Notes: a model not told the origin generated them from the sequence alone. DNA of 64,000 bases from Proteus myxofaciens ATCC 19692 (GCF_001654855.1 NZ_LXEN01000094.1:1-64000); one strand, 5' to 3'; shown: positions 41,885 to 53,059, counted from the stretch's first letter. Program-made: numbers and translations.

Positions 41885-44374
41885 ATGTCAAAAGATCCTT
41901 TTCAGGATAGAGAAGCAGAAAAATACGCCTCTCCAATTGCTAGTCGCGAATATATTTTAGAAGAAATGAAAAAGCGTACTGCACCAATGAGCCGTGAAGA
42001 TTTAGCTCAAGCGCTAAAAATTTCAGGAGAGGAAAATATAGAAGCGTTACGTCGCCGTTTAAGAGCGATGGAACGAGATGGCCAGTTAGTCTTTACTCGT
42101 CGTCAATGTTACGCATTACCAGAACGCCTTGATTTATGGAAAGGCAAAGTTATCGGTCATCGTGATGGATATGGTTTTTTACGTGCTGAAGGTCAAAAAG
42201 ACGACCTTTATCTGTCACAAGATGAAATGAAAAAAACGATGCATGGCGACATTATTCTCGCTCAACCGTTAGGCGTCGATAGAAAAGGTCGCCGTGAAGG
42301 GCGAGTTGTTCGTGTTCTCGAACCAAGAAATAATCAAATTGTGGGTCGTTATTTTATTGAATCAGGTATGGGGTTTGTTGTACCTGATGATAGTCGCTTA
42401 AGTTTTGATATTCTCATTCCTAAAGAAGATATCATGAGTGCGAGAATGGGGAATGTGGTGGTAGTTGAAGTCACCAATCGACCAACACGTCGCACCCAAG
42501 CAGTAGGGCGTATTATCGAAATTTTAGGTGAAACAATGGGAACGGGTATTGCAGTAGAAATCGCACTGCGTACTCATGAAATTCCATATACATGGCCTGC
42601 AAAAGTTGAAAAAGAAATTGCTGATTTAAAAGAAGAAGTTCCTGAATCAGCCAAAGAAGGACGTGTGGATTTGCGTGATTTACCATTAATCACGATTGAT
42701 GGTGAAGATGCACGAGACTTTGATGATGCGGTTTATTGTCAACGCAAAAAAGGTGGTGGTTGGCGCTTATGGGTCGCCATTGCAGATGTGAGCTATTACG
42801 TTAGGCCTCAAACAGGGCTAGACACAGAAGCCCGTAGTCGTGGTAACTCTGTCTATTTCCCATCACAAGTTGTGCCGATGTTACCTGAAGTCTTATCAAA
42901 TGGACTCTGTTCATTAAATCCTCAGGTTGATCGCTTATGTATGGTTTGTGAAATGACGGTATCTGAGCAAGGCCGTTTATCTTCATACAAATTTTATGAA
43001 GCGGTTATGAGCTCACATGCGCGAATGACTTACACCAAAGTATGGAAAATCTTACAAGGTGATGAAGAACTACGTGAGCACTATCAACCGATAGTGAAAG
43101 ATATTGAACATCTGTATGAGTTATATCAAGCACTTAATATCGCTCGTGAGCAACGTGGTGCAATTGGTTTTGAATCAGAAGAAGCGAAATTTATCTTTAA
43201 TGCAGAGCGCCGAATTGAGCGTATTGAGCCCGTTGTTCGTAATGATGCACATAAACTTATTGAAGAGTGCATGATCTTAGCCAATATCGCTGCGGCTAGA
43301 TTCGTTGAAAAAAATGAAGAGCCTGCACTTTATCGTATTCATGATAAACCAAAAGAAGAGAGCGTAATGAATTTACGTTCTGTCTTTAGTGAATTAGGGC
43401 TAACGTTGCCTGGTGGGTTAACGCCAGAGCCTGCTGATTATGCTCGTGTGATGAAAGAAGTTGAAGAACGTCCTGATCATGAAATGCTACAAACCATGAT
43501 CTTACGTTCGATGAAACAAGCGATTTATGATCCTGAAAATCGAGGTCACTTTGGCTTAGCCTTAAAATCATACGCTCACTTTACGTCGCCTATTCGTCGT
43601 TATCCTGATCTTTCGCTTCACCGTGCGATTAAATATCAAATAGCGAAACAAGAAGGCCATGGCTCGCAACGTTGGACACCAACAGGGGGTTACCATAGCG
43701 ATATGGATACCATGTTGCAATTAGGTGAGCATTGTTCTTTAACAGAGCGTCGTGCTGATGAAGCAACGCGTGATGTTACTGATTGGCTAAAATGTGACTT
43801 TATGCTTGATCAAATTGGTCAGCAATTCACGGGTATTGTCACTAGCGTGACTGGCTTTGGTTTCTTTGTACGTCTTAATGATTTGTTTATCGATGGACTT
43901 GTCCATGTTTCAACATTGAATAATGATTACTATCAATATGATAATGTTGGACAGCGTCTAATTGGTGAATCTTCAGGACAAGTTTATCGCCTTGGTGATG
44001 AAGTTGAAGTAAAAGTTGAAGCCGTTAGTATGGATGAACGCACTATTGATTTCTCTTTGATTTCAACAACGCGTAAAGCCCGTAATCCGGGTAAAACAGC
44101 AAGAGTGCGTGCATCAAAAGGCGAAAAAGAGAAGAAAAACGCAACCAATAGTAAATCTCGTCGTCGCGATGCAAGCAAAGATAAAAACTTTGAGCCTGAT
44201 AGTGCATTTAGAAAAGGCAAATCAGGTGCTGATAAAACGAGCAAAGATAAAGCCGTTAAAGATCAAGTTGCAAAAGATAAAGCGAGTAGCAAGCGTAAAA
44301 AAGCCTCATCTCAAACCAAAAAGATAGAGGCAAAACTAAAAGCAAAACGAGCGGCAAAACGCGAAAATAGATAA
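41885..44374 (+). CDS. rnr: Ribonuclease R
   Basis: 829 aa from the ATG at 41885, which follows a GGAGGT and gives MSKDPFQ as in E. coli (813 aa). It is a 3'-5' exoribonuclease that degrades structured RNA and works in trans-translation and cold shock. Domains: N-terminal helix-turn-helix, two cold-shock domains, the RNB domain with [15 protein letters not shown]1, and a Lys/Ser-rich tail from about 740 that is longer than in E. coli. Confidence 0.97.
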   Translation: MSKDPFQDREAEKYASPIASREYILEEMKKRTAPMSREDLAQALKISGEENIEALRRRLRAMERDGQLVFTRRQCYALPERLDLWKGKVIGHRDGYGFLRAEGQKDDLYLSQDEMKKTMHGDIILAQPLGVDRKGRREGRVVRVLEPRNNQIVGRYFIESGMGFVVPDDSRLSFDILIPKEDIMSARMGNVVVVEVTNRPTRRTQAVGRIIEILGETMGTGIAVEIALRTHEIPYTWPAKVEKEIADLKEEVPESAKEGRVDLRDLPLITIDGEDARDFDDAVYCQRKKGGGWRLWVAIADVSYYVRPQTGLDTEARSRGNSVYFPSQVVPMLPEVLSNGLCSLNPQVDRLCMVCEMTVSEQGRLSSYKFYEAVMSSHARMTYTKVWKILQGDEELREHYQPIVKDIEHLYELYQALNIAREQRGAIGFESEEAKFIFNAERRIERIEPVVRNDAHKLIEECMILANIAAARFVEKNEEPALYRIHDKPKEESVMNLRSVFSELGLTLPGGLTPEPADYARVMKEVEERPDHEMLQTMILRSMKQAIYDPENRGHFGLALKSYAHFTSPIRRYPDLSLHRAIKYQIAKQEGHGSQRWTPTGGYHSDMDTMLQLGEHCSLTERRADEATRDVTDWLKCDFMLDQIGQQFTGIVTSVTGFGFFVRLNDLFIDGLVHVSTLNNDYYQYDNVGQRLIGESSGQVYRLGDEVEVKVEAVSMDERTIDFSLISTTRKARNPGKTARVRASKGEKEKKNATNSKSRRRDASKDKNFEPDSAFRKGKSGADKTSKDKAVKDQVAKDKASSKRKKASSQTKKIEAKLKAKRAAKRENR

Positions 44375-44399
44375 TATTTTTTCAAGTGAGTCCCTCTTA

Positions 44400-44422
44400 A
44401 AAAGGCGGATATTCCGCCTTTT
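44400..44422 (+). terminator. Terminator after rnr
   Basis: AAAAGGCGGA pairs with TCCGCCTTTT around a 3-base loop. It lies between rnr and rlmB. Confidence 0.8.
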
Positions 44423-44475
44423 ATCTGTTATTGTCCCTAATATTTTTTATCTATATTGCTGAGTAAAAAAACGCT

Positions 44476-45219
44476 ATGAGCGAAGAAATTATTTATGGTA
44501 TTCACGCCGTTAAAGCATTGATTGAGCGTGATCCTACGCGTTTTAAAGAAGTTTATGTATTAAAAGGGCGAGAAGATCGTCGTTTAACGCCAGTTATTCA
44601 TGAGCTTGAGGCTCAAGGTATTCTTGTGCAAGTAGCTAATCGTCAATGGTTAGATAATCAAACCCAAGGCGCTGTTCACCAAGGTATTATTGCGAAAGTA
44701 AAACCAGGGCGTCAGTATCAAGAACAAGACTTACCTGATTTATTAGCAAAAGTTGAAACACCCTTTTTATTAGTGCTAGATGGTGTTACTGATCCGCATA
44801 ATTTAGGCGCATGTTTACGTAGTGCTGATGCCGCCGGTGTTCATGCGGTTATTGTTCCTAAAGACCGCTCAGCCCAATTAAATGCGACAGCCAAGAAAGT
44901 GGCTTGTGGTGCAGCTGAAAGCGTTCCTCTAATCAAAGTTACTAACCTCGCAAGAACATTACGTTTATTGCAAGAAGAAAATGTGTGGATTGTAGGCACT
45001 GCAGGTGAAGCCGATCACACGTTATACCAAAGCAAATTAACAGGACCTTTAGCATTAGTGATGGGAGCTGAAGGCGAAGGTATGCGCCGCTTAACACGTG
45101 AACATTGTGATGAATTAATCAGTATACCAATGGCAGGCTCCGTTTCTTCTTTGAATGTTTCAGTTGCAACAGGTGTCTGTTTATTCGAGGCAATGCGCCA
45201 AAGAATAACTGCAAAATAA
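44476..45219 (+). CDS. rlmB: 23S rRNA 2'-O-methyltransferase RlmB
   Basis: 247 aa. It methylates the ribose of G2251 in the P loop of 23S rRNA. SpoU-class SPOUT motifs are complete: [27 protein letters not shown] and [17 protein letters not shown]. The N-terminal substrate-binding domain begins [13 protein letters not shown]. Confidence 0.97.
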   Translation: MSEEIIYGIHAVKALIERDPTRFKEVYVLKGREDRRLTPVIHELEAQGILVQVANRQWLDNQTQGAVHQGIIAKVKPGRQYQEQDLPDLLAKVETPFLLVLDGVTDPHNLGACLRSADAAGVHAVIVPKDRSAQLNATAKKVACGAAESVPLIKVTNLARTLRLLQEENVWIVGTAGEADHTLYQSKLTGPLALVMGAEGEGMRRLTREHCDELISIPMAGSVSSLNVSVATGVCLFEAMRQRITAK

Positions 45220-45248
45220 TCTTTTCACGTATATTTATTTATACTCCC

Positions 45249-45277
45249 TTGAGTTTTGTCGGTCGTGGGGGTATAGT
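45249..45277 (+). promoter_or_regulatory. Promoter of the rpsF operon
   Basis: TTGAGT (45249-45254), a 17-base spacer and TATAGT (45272-45277), followed by a GC-containing discriminator (TACGCG), which suits a ppGpp-responsive ribosomal promoter. The leader would be about 95 nt. Confidence 0.75.
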
Positions 45278-45316
45278 TACGCGTCAATTTTTCAGTCACA
45301 CTTAAACAAGTTCCTT

Positions 45317-45351
45317 GCCTCCATGGTTGGTGACTGACCCTGACAGGAGGC
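45317..45351 (+). promoter_or_regulatory. Structured rpsF leader, possible S6:S18 autoregulatory site
   Basis: GCCTCC pairs with GGAGGC and encloses an inner GGT...ACC hairpin, with CCG a few bases after it, just before the AAGGAG ribosome site. A leader structure that binds the S6:S18 complex is known before rpsF in many bacteria. That this element is that site is an inference from position and pairing only. Confidence 0.4.
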
Positions 45352-45365
45352 TGATAAATCCGTAA

Positions 45366-45773
<408 letters not shown>

Positions 45774-45781
45774 TTAGTGCT

Positions 45782-46331
<550 letters not shown>

Positions 46332-46374
46332 TAGGTATTATATAGTCCATTAATGACTTGTAGAGGATAAGGTA

Positions 46375-46824
46375 ATGCAAATTATTCTGCTTGATAAAGT
46401 AGCGAATCTGGGTAGCCTGGGTGATCAGGTTAACGTAAAATCGGGCTATGCTCGTAACTATTTAATCCCACAGGGTAAAGCTGTTTCTGCGACTAAGAAA
46501 AACATTGAGTTTTTCGAAGCGCGTCGTGCTGAGTTAGAAGCTAAATTAGCTGAAACTTTAGCAGCAGCTGAAGCTCGTGCAGCGAAAATTACTGCACTGG
46601 GTTCTGTAACCATCAGCTCTAAAGCGGGTGATGAAGGTAAACTGTTTGGTTCAATTGGTACACGTGACATCGCTGATGCAGTAACTGCAGCTGGCGTTGA
46701 AATGTGTAAGAGCGAAGTTCGTCTACCAAATGGCGTTCTGCGCACTACTGGTGACCACGAAGTTCACTTCCAAGTTCACAGTGATGTATTCGCTGAACTG
46801 AATGTTATCATCGTTGCTGAATAA
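46375..46824 (+). CDS. rplI: 50S ribosomal protein L9
   Basis: 149 aa. The N-terminal rRNA-binding domain ([19 protein letters not shown] with [12 protein letters not shown]) joins the C-terminal domain by a long Ala/Glu helix. It supports reading-frame maintenance. It is last in rpsF-priB-rpsR-rplI. Confidence 0.98.
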   Translation: MQIILLDKVANLGSLGDQVNVKSGYARNYLIPQGKAVSATKKNIEFFEARRAELEAKLAETLAAAEARAAKITALGSVTISSKAGDEGKLFGSIGTRDIADAVTAAGVEMCKSEVRLPNGVLRTTGDHEVHFQVHSDVFAELNVIIVAE

Positions 46825-46853
46825 TCTTTAGATTAAACAGTGTATGTTGATAG

Positions 46854-46881
46854 AAAAACGCCAGCTTAGCTGGCGTTTTTT
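46854..46881. terminator. Bidirectional terminator between rplI and ytfB
   Basis: AAAAACGCCAGC pairs with GCTGGCGTTTTT around a very short loop, with T-runs on both strands. It serves the two convergent genes. Confidence 0.92.
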
Positions 46882-46902
46882 ATTGCTCTTATTTTTCTTT
46901 TG

Positions 46903-47493
46903 CTAAGGTGTACGATAATAACTACCATCACTCAAACGCGTGAATGTGATAACAGTTCCTGCGCTATTTTTTACTTCAAGCATACTAACCTCACCTTGAG
47001 GATTACGTTGTAAACGGATTGTTTGTCCTGAACGTAATTGGCTTAATGACTTTTGTTTATCTTCTGATTTAGCCATTGAAAATGCATCATTCACAGCGAG
47101 ATTATTATCTCTAAATAGTTGTGCTAGTGTTTGCCCTTCTTTTATCGTATAAGTTTGCCAGGCATCCGCGGATGTTATTGGTTGCTGTTGTTGTTTCACA
47201 GCAGGCGATTCAGTGTTATTTTCTATTGTATTATTGTCACTTCCATTTTCAGTAGGTGAATAAGTGTTTTCATTGGCATCAAGACTGTCTTGAGCTGGGG
47301 GCAAAGTCGTTTGTAGCTTCTCTTGATTATCTGTTGATACTGAAGGTGCCACAGGTACTGGAAGATCTTGGGTTGAGTTAGACGCCTGAGGGCGTTCAAT
47401 TTTATCTTCACCTTTAGGCCAGAAAAAAATAACTAATACGATAATAGCAATAATCGCTATTGCTCGACGATGTAGCCCCGGAAATTTGCCCAT
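46903..47493 (-). CDS. ytfB: YtfB, OapA-family cell-division protein
   Basis: 196 aa from the ATG at 47493, favoured because GAGG lies five bases before it; an in-frame GTG is two codons upstream. It has a short cytoplasmic N-terminus (HRRAI), one transmembrane helix (about 10-27), a Pro/Ser/Asn-rich linker and a C-terminal OapA/LysM-like domain (from about 110) starting WQTYTIKEGQTLAQLFRDNNL. E. coli YtfB is a membrane protein that binds glycan at the division site. It follows rplI in both genomes. Confidence 0.9.
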   Translation of the reverse strand: MGKFPGLHRRAIAIIAIIVLVIFFWPKGEDKIERPQASNSTQDLPVPVAPSVSTDNQEKLQTTLPPAQDSLDANENTYSPTENGSDNNTIENNTESPAVKQQQQPITSADAWQTYTIKEGQTLAQLFRDNNLAVNDAFSMAKSEDKQKSLSQLRSGQTIRLQRNPQGEVSMLEVKNSAGTVITFTRLSDGSYYRTP

Positions 47494-47640
47494 ATTCACC
47501 TCATTTTTGAACTGTGAATTACGATTATTAATTGTTGTAACACTGTGTTAATCCTCATCGCCATACTAGCATGAACTGTCAATATGACTGATTCCGCCAT
47601 TTTTTTTCAGAATTATCTTTCACCTTTAACATTACGCATA

Positions 47641-49338
47641 TTATTGATGATTTGCTAAAAATTTTCTTATGCGCTGATGAGTATTTTTATCTGTTTCTAT
47701 AGTTAACACTTGGGTTAATGTCTCATAAAGATCATGAGGCCACACAATACCAGACCAAGCAGAAAGAACATTAAGCGCCATATTTCGATTACGTAGTATT
47801 GGGCTATGTAGTTGTTTTTTGATTAATGACCAGCCAATACCTGGAAAGCTACGTAGATCTTGCATAATATATTCAACGGCATGATGTGGCTTATATTCAG
47901 AGTGATAGTTAATTAAAGATGTATCAATATTGTGTGATGCGCTTATGTTAATTTGTTGTTCTGCGAGTTTGACAACTTTTTCTATTTTATAAGAAGAATC
48001 TGTCTGCATCAGATGATGCCACCAATCAGCGTTTGGATTGCACTCTTGTAGAGAAAAAAGAAGCTCCCAAATATCAAGATGAATCGCTTTTGCGACAAGA
48101 CTTGCTTGATAACTTTTTGTTCTACAGTGACTTTGTAATGATTTAATAATTAAAGCTGACCATTGCGGTTTTTGAATTATATGCTGTGAGAGTGACATTA
48201 TTTGTTGTTGATAATAGTCACTCCATCCTAATTCCCCTAATGATAACCAATCTTCTCCACTATTTTGTACAAAGTCAGCAATTTCACATACACAATGAAG
48301 TAAGTTTAATTCTTTAGGCGATATCTGATTAACTTGGTTGATAAATTCTAGGCATACTTGCGGTCCTTGTGCGTAATCATAAATATCTTTTGTGGGGCCA
48401 CCATTAAGTAATGCGCGTAAAATATCACTGCATCCAAGCAGTAATTGAGGATCTTCAGGATAAGTATTCAATATCTCTAATAACTTGCCTTTAGTCGCAC
48501 AATTATAAGCAACATACTCTATCATCACATTATTTTTGTACCCTTCGGTTAATAGCCAATAACGAGTACTGATTGAAAGCGGTGCTGGTAAATATTCAAT
48601 AAATTGAATTCGTCCCCAATCTTTTGTTCTTGGCCCTAATAAATCAAAAAATGAACTTATATTTTGATAATTAACTCTTTTTTTTATTGAATAGAGAGAA
48701 TAAAGCGTAAACTCAGGGTGAAGAGCAAATAAAAACAATAGTCGCTGTGATATTCCATCACGAAAAAGGCTCAACAGACCTAAACTTATTTTTATCGTAT
48801 TTTTGTTAGGACTTTTGTATAAGAGCCATAAGATAAGCTGAAAATATAATCTATTATTTATTAAGTTATCATCTTGCTCGATTTTATTAATTAGGTAAGG
48901 AAGGTAGGTAATAGGAGCAAGTTTATCTTGGCATATTAATGTATAAAAAAGGGCAACATTTTCTTTATCAGGCAGTAAGATGGCTTTTTTTATTGCGCTA
49001 TAAATTAATAAAGCAAATTGCTCACAATCTTTATCGGAGGGGGATTGTTCAAGTGAGGCACCAATCCGCCGATATAAAATTAACCCTTCTCTGGCACCTG
49101 CTGACCAATTAAAAGAGACTTCAACATCATTATCATCAATTTTTATCGTTTCTTCTGATAATAAATTAAATTTCTTGGGTAAGGGTTGCTCACCTATTTC
49201 ATAGGGTTGTAACTGTAAGTAGAGCGAAGGCACAGATACAGATAAAGGATAGATTTCAGAAAAATCAAAGCTAATACCTATTGATATTGGAGACCTACTG
49301 AAAAAGGTATTGCGCCAACTTGTCATAATATACCCCAT
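47641..49338 (-). CDS. Hypothetical protein, 565 aa, helical
   Basis: Not recognised. AAGG lies eight bases before the ATG at 49338; a second ATG four codons in is possible. It is rich in Leu, Ile, Ser, Tyr and Gln, with no signal peptide and no transmembrane helix. The first 100 residues look beta-rich (FNWSAGAREGLILYRR) and the rest is a run of amphipathic helices that could be HEAT-like repeats, for example the C-terminal IGWSLIKKQLHSPILRNRNMALNVLSAW split over two helices. Codon use is AT-rich like its surroundings. It diverges from the Zur-controlled rpmE2 operon, so shared regulation is possible. Confidence 0.75.
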   Translation of the reverse strand: MGYIMTSWRNTFFSRSPISIGISFDFSEIYPLSVSVPSLYLQLQPYEIGEQPLPKKFNLLSEETIKIDDNDVEVSFNWSAGAREGLILYRRIGASLEQSPSDKDCEQFALLIYSAIKKAILLPDKENVALFYTLICQDKLAPITYLPYLINKIEQDDNLINNRLYFQLILWLLYKSPNKNTIKISLGLLSLFRDGISQRLLFLFALHPEFTLYSLYSIKKRVNYQNISSFFDLLGPRTKDWGRIQFIEYLPAPLSISTRYWLLTEGYKNNVMIEYVAYNCATKGKLLEILNTYPEDPQLLLGCSDILRALLNGGPTKDIYDYAQGPQVCLEFINQVNQISPKELNLLHCVCEIADFVQNSGEDWLSLGELGWSDYYQQQIMSLSQHIIQKPQWSALIIKSLQSHCRTKSYQASLVAKAIHLDIWELLFSLQECNPNADWWHHLMQTDSSYKIEKVVKLAEQQINISASHNIDTSLINYHSEYKPHHAVEYIMQDLRSFPGIGWSLIKKQLHSPILRNRNMALNVLSAWSGIVWPHDLYETLTQVLTIETDKNTHQRIRKFLANHQ

Positions 49339-49499
49339 TTATTTTACCTTATAAGTATAACTTTAGCGGAAAATAGACAGTTTGAAGAAAATAAAGCAGA
49401 AAAAATTCTCTCCTGTAATCATCTATTAGGCTAAATATCCCTATTTTTATCAGTATAGAAAAAAAGATCTTAAAAAAACTAGCTAATAAATATCAAAAG

Positions 49500-49514
49500 C
49501 GTTACATTATAACA
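49500..49514. promoter_or_regulatory. Zur box (distal) of rpmE2-rpmJ2-zinT
   Basis: CGTTACA-T-TATAACA fits the 7-1-7 Zur palindrome TGTTATA-N-TATAACA at 12 of 14 positions. Its centre is 24 bp from the stronger box, so two Zur dimers could bind side by side over the -35 region. Confidence 0.65.
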
Positions 49515-49523
49515 AATTCATAT

Positions 49524-49538
49524 TGTTATATTATAACA
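49524..49538. promoter_or_regulatory. Zur box (proximal) of rpmE2-rpmJ2-zinT
   Basis: TGTTATA-T-TATAACA is a perfect 7-1-7 palindrome and an excellent match to the enterobacterial Zur operator. It overlaps the probable -10 region, 22 bp before the rpmE2 ATG. Zinc-bound Zur should repress here. Confidence 0.85.
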
Positions 49539-49560
49539 TTACATGTTTTAGGGGGTATTC

Positions 49561-49809
49561 ATGAAACAAGTTATTCATCCACAATATCGAACAGTTATTT
49601 TTCACGACACGAGCGCAGATGCTTATTTTAAAGTCGGCTCCACTATAAAGACGGAAAAAACTATTGAGTTTGAAGGCCAGACATATCCTTACGTCACACT
49701 GGATATTTCTTCTCAATCACATCCGTTTTATACCGGTAAGCAAAAAACGCATGCTCAAGAAGGTAATGTGGCTCGCTTTAATAAACGTTTTGGTCGCTTT
49801 GTTAATTAA
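49561..49809 (+). CDS. rpmE2: Ribosomal protein L31 type B (zinc-independent)
   Basis: 82 aa (YkgM type). [16 protein letters not shown] and [10 protein letters not shown] are typical of type B L31, and the four zinc cysteines of the normal L31 are absent. Under zinc shortage it replaces the zinc-containing L31 on ribosomes and frees zinc. GGGG lies before the ATG. It is first in a three-gene operon behind two Zur boxes. Confidence 0.95.
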   Translation: MKQVIHPQYRTVIFHDTSADAYFKVGSTIKTEKTIEFEGQTYPYVTLDISSQSHPFYTGKQKTHAQEGNVARFNKRFGRFVN

Positions 49810-49818
49810 GGTAAAAAA

Positions 49819-49944
49819 ATGCAGGTATTAAGTTCACTAAAAAGTGCAAAACAACGCCACCCAGATTGCAAAGTCGTTCGTCGTCGTGGACGTCTTTATG
49901 TAATTTGTAAATCAAACCCACGCTTTAAAGCAGTCCAAGGATAA
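49819..49944 (+). CDS. rpmJ2: Ribosomal protein L36 type B (zinc-independent)
   Basis: 41 aa, reading [17 protein letters not shown] and ending NPRFKAVQG (YkgO type). It lacks the C-x2-C...C-x4-H zinc ribbon of normal L36 and keeps only two scattered cysteines (residues 17 and 30). It starts 9 bp after rpmE2 with TTAAGG upstream. It has the same zinc-sparing role as rpmE2. Confidence 0.95.
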   Translation: MQVLSSLKSAKQRHPDCKVVRRRGRLYVICKSNPRFKAVQG

Positions 49945-49948
49945 GTTT

Positions 49949-50593
49949 ATGGAAAAACCTATTTTTTCTTGTTTATTGATCATGGGCTTACTTGGTACGG
50001 CAATGTCTGTTGTTGCTCATGGCCATCATGAAAAGGTACAAACTCAAGCACAACGCGATGCAGCCAATGGTATTTTTGAGGACAAGGATGTTCTCAATCG
50101 TTCTTTGAGTGATTGGGATGGAGTATGGCAATCTGCTGAGCCTTATTTGTTGAGTGGAGAGTTAGATCCTGTTTTACAAAAGAAAGCAGAGACGAAAAAA
50201 GATAAAACAGTTGAAGAATATCGCGCTTATTATGCTCAAGGCTATAAAACAGATATTGATATGATAGGCATTGAAGATAATGTGATTGAATTCCATCAAG
50301 GCGAAAAAATAGATAGTTGTGAATATCACTATGATGGTTATCATATTTTGCATTATGAATCAGGTAAGAAGGGTGTTCGTTATCTATTTAGTTGTAATGA
50401 TAAACAAAGCCAAGCACCGAAGTTTATTCAGTTTAGTGATCATATTATTGCACCAGAAAAATCAGAGCATTTTCATTTATATATGGGAAATAATTCACAT
50501 AAAGAATTATTTAAAGAGCTAAATAATTGGCCAACGTTTTATCCTTATTCCATGAAAGGCAAAGATATTGTTCATGAGATGCTCTATCACTAG
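49949..50593 (+). CDS. zinT: ZinT, periplasmic zinc-binding protein
   Basis: 214 aa (216 in E. coli). Signal peptide about residues 1-23 (SVVA then HGHH). The short His-rich HGHHEK, the calycin-like domain with LSDWDGVWQS, DIEMIGIE-type DIDMIGIED, and the HFHLYMGN histidines that bind zinc are conserved. It delivers zinc to the ZnuABC importer during zinc starvation. It begins 4 bp after rpmJ2, which carries its ribosome site AAGGA. In E. coli zinT is a separate Zur target, so here it has joined the ribosomal paralogues. Confidence 0.95.
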   Translation: MEKPIFSCLLIMGLLGTAMSVVAHGHHEKVQTQAQRDAANGIFEDKDVLNRSLSDWDGVWQSAEPYLLSGELDPVLQKKAETKKDKTVEEYRAYYAQGYKTDIDMIGIEDNVIEFHQGEKIDSCEYHYDGYHILHYESGKKGVRYLFSCNDKQSQAPKFIQFSDHIIAPEKSEHFHLYMGNNSHKELFKELNNWPTFYPYSMKGKDIVHEMLYH

Positions 50594-50623
50594 TTACAGA
50601 TAATAGAGTACAAATAATTATTT

Positions 50624-50655
50624 ATACCCTCGATATATTATCGAGGGTATTTTTT
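50624..50655. terminator. Bidirectional terminator between zinT and gabD
   Basis: ATACCCTCGATA pairs with TATCGAGGGTAT around a 3-base loop, followed by six Ts on the plus strand. It ends the zinc operon and faces gabD. Confidence 0.92.
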
Positions 50656-50733
50656 GCTTAACGTCTTAATACATAGAATGATTTTAAATATAAAAGAAGC
50701 CACTTCCTTGCTGACTGATTTTGTATTTTTATA

Positions 50734-52182
50734 TTATAAACCTTGGCAGAGATATTTCATTTCCATATAGTCTTCAATACCATGTTCAGAACCTTCACGT
50801 CCTAAACCAGATTGTTTAATACCACCAAAAGGTGCAACTTCATTTGAAATAGCGCCAGTATTAATACCGACCATACCATATTCTAAGTTTTCAGATACAC
50901 GCCAAATACGTTGTGGATCTTCACTATAGAAATAAGCGGCTAAGCCATAAATAGTATTATTGGCAAGTTTGACAACATCGTCTTCATTTTCAAAAATAAC
51001 GATAGGGGCAACAGGGCCAAATATTTCTTCTTCAAGAATATGACTTTCAGCAGGGACATTACCAACAACAGTAGGTTGGAAGAAGTTTTCGCCCGCTTTA
51101 TCTTTTTCTCCACCACATAAGAGCGTTGCGCCACGTTTTAGCGTGTCAGCAAGTAATGACTGCGATTTTTCAATCGCTTTATGATTGATTAATGGACCTA
51201 TAGTTACACCTTCGTCAAAACCATTACCTACTTTTAATTTTTTCACCGCTTCAACAAAACGTTGGCTAAATACATCATAAACATCTTTATGGACATAAAA
51301 ACGATTTGCGCATACACAAGTTTGCCCTGCATTGCGAAATTTCGCCGCCATAGCACCTTCAACTGCTTTATCGATATCGGCATCATTAAAGACAATAAAT
51401 GGCGCATTACCTCCTAACTCAAGCGAGACTTTTTTGATGCTATCAGAACATTGGCGCATTAATAAACGTCCGACGCCTGTTGAGCCTGTAAAACTCAATT
51501 TTCTTACACGAGGATCAGAAGTGAGAACTTCACCAATTTTAGCCGCATCGCCTGTTACTATATTGATAACACCTGCTGGAATACCTGCTTGAGTGGCTAA
51601 TTCAGCAAGGGCAAGTGCAGTATAAGGTGTTTCATTTGCAGGTTTAATTACCATGGTACACCCTGCTGCTAATGCAGGTGCTGCTTTACGAGTAATCATA
51701 GCTGCTGGGAAATTCCAAGGCGTAATAGCGGCACAAACACCAATACCTTGTCTGATGACCATAAGACGTTTATCTGGCGAAGGTGACGGAATAATTTCGC
51801 CATTAGTCCGTTTTCCTTGCTCTGCAAACCATTCAATAAATGAAGCTGCATAGCTTATTTCGCCTTCAGCTTCTGCAAGAGGTTTACCTTGTTCAAAGGT
51901 CATCAGTTCTGCAAGTTGGCGCTTATTTTCGATGATTAATGTAAACCATTTCCGTAATAAGGTCGCGCGTTGGTGTGCGGTTAACGCACGCCATTTTGGT
52001 AGAGCTTGTTGTGCCGCATTCACTGCACTGAGTGTTTCTTGAGTCGACATATTAGGTACTGTACCTAATAGTGTATCTGTTGCGGGATCTATCACATCAA
52101 CAGTGTCTTTATTTTGAGCATCACACCAAAGCCCATCAATATAGCCTTGTTCTCGGAAATAAGGATTCGCCGTTATTTTCAC
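50734..52182 (-). CDS. gabD: NADP-dependent succinate-semialdehyde dehydrogenase
   Basis: 482 aa, as E. coli GabD. It oxidises succinate semialdehyde to succinate in GABA breakdown. The catalytic Glu is in LELGGNAPF and the catalytic Cys in NAGQTCVCANRF (about 288); ITPWNFP and FTGSTGVG bind NADP. There is no gabT or gabP beside it, so it is an isolated gene here. Other aldehyde dehydrogenases of the same subfamily cannot be fully excluded. Confidence 0.88.
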   Translation of the reverse strand: MKITANPYFREQGYIDGLWCDAQNKDTVDVIDPATDTLLGTVPNMSTQETLSAVNAAQQALPKWRALTAHQRATLLRKWFTLIIENKRQLAELMTFEQGKPLAEAEGEISYAASFIEWFAEQGKRTNGEIIPSPSPDKRLMVIRQGIGVCAAITPWNFPAAMITRKAAPALAAGCTMVIKPANETPYTALALAELATQAGIPAGVINIVTGDAAKIGEVLTSDPRVRKLSFTGSTGVGRLLMRQCSDSIKKVSLELGGNAPFIVFNDADIDKAVEGAMAAKFRNAGQTCVCANRFYVHKDVYDVFSQRFVEAVKKLKVGNGFDEGVTIGPLINHKAIEKSQSLLADTLKRGATLLCGGEKDKAGENFFQPTVVGNVPAESHILEEEIFGPVAPIVIFENEDDVVKLANNTIYGLAAYFYSEDPQRIWRVSENLEYGMVGINTGAISNEVAPFGGIKQSGLGREGSEHGIEDYMEMKYLCQGL

Positions 52183-52438
52183 TTGATACCTCTCTGAACT
52201 CTATATATTGATATTTAGTTCTGAATTAACAGTACTACATAGGTTTATTATATGCATAGGGACTGATTTTGTGAAAAAAAAGTCTAATGAATTTTACTAG
52301 AAGGCATAGGGATATACGCTATTTCGAGTAATTTGAAGATACTTTTAGCGAATAATGACGATAAACATTGACGAAAGGTTTACGCTAAAAGCCACCACTG
52401 CTATTCTTGGCTAACATTCATAAAAACAGGTATTTTTC

Positions 52439-53059
52439 ATGTCAAAACCATCATTTGATTCTATCGAATCACAGGCAAGTTACGGTATTGGTCTACAAGT
52501 TGGCCAACAACTAACTGAGTCAGGTCTTCAAGGGCTAGAGCCAGCTGCATTACTCGCAGGATTGACCGATGCATTAGAAGGCAATGCGCCTGCTGTACCT
52601 GTTGAAACGCTACATAATGCATTACGTACTATGCATGAACGCGCTGAAGCTATTCGTCAAGAACGACAAGCAGCGCTTGCTGATGCTGGTAAAGTTTTCT
52701 TAGAAGAAAACGTAAAAAATGAAGGCGTAACGGTCACTGAGTCAGGGTTACAATTCAAAGTATTGACAAAAGGTGAAGGCGTAATTCCTGCAAGTACAGA
52801 CCATGTTCGTGTTCACTACACAGGTCGTTTAATTGATGGTACTGTGTTTGATAGTTCAGTACAACGTGGTCAGCCAGCAGAATTCCCAGTAAATGGTGTT
52901 ATTGCAGGTTGGGTTGAAGCGTTGACAATGATGCCAGTAGGCTCTAAATGGGAATTATATGTTCCTTATCAATTAGCCTATGGCGAGCGTGGCGCGGGTG
53001 CGGCTATCCCTCCATTTGCTACATTAGTTTTTGAAGTAGAATTATTAGAGATTTTATAA
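52439..53059 (+). CDS. fklB: FKBP-type peptidyl-prolyl isomerase FklB (FKBP22)
   Basis: 206 aa, as E. coli. The N-terminal dimerisation domain ([18 protein letters not shown]) joins by a long helix to an FKBP domain with [18 protein letters not shown] and [11 protein letters not shown]. It accelerates cis-trans proline isomerisation in the cytoplasm. In E. coli fklB follows ytfB directly, but here about 4.9 kb separates them. Confidence 0.96.
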   Translation: MSKPSFDSIESQASYGIGLQVGQQLTESGLQGLEPAALLAGLTDALEGNAPAVPVETLHNALRTMHERAEAIRQERQAALADAGKVFLEENVKNEGVTVTESGLQFKVLTKGEGVIPASTDHVRVHYTGRLIDGTVFDSSVQRGQPAEFPVNGVIAGWVEALTMMPVGSKWELYVPYQLAYGERGAGAAIPPFATLVFEVELLEIL

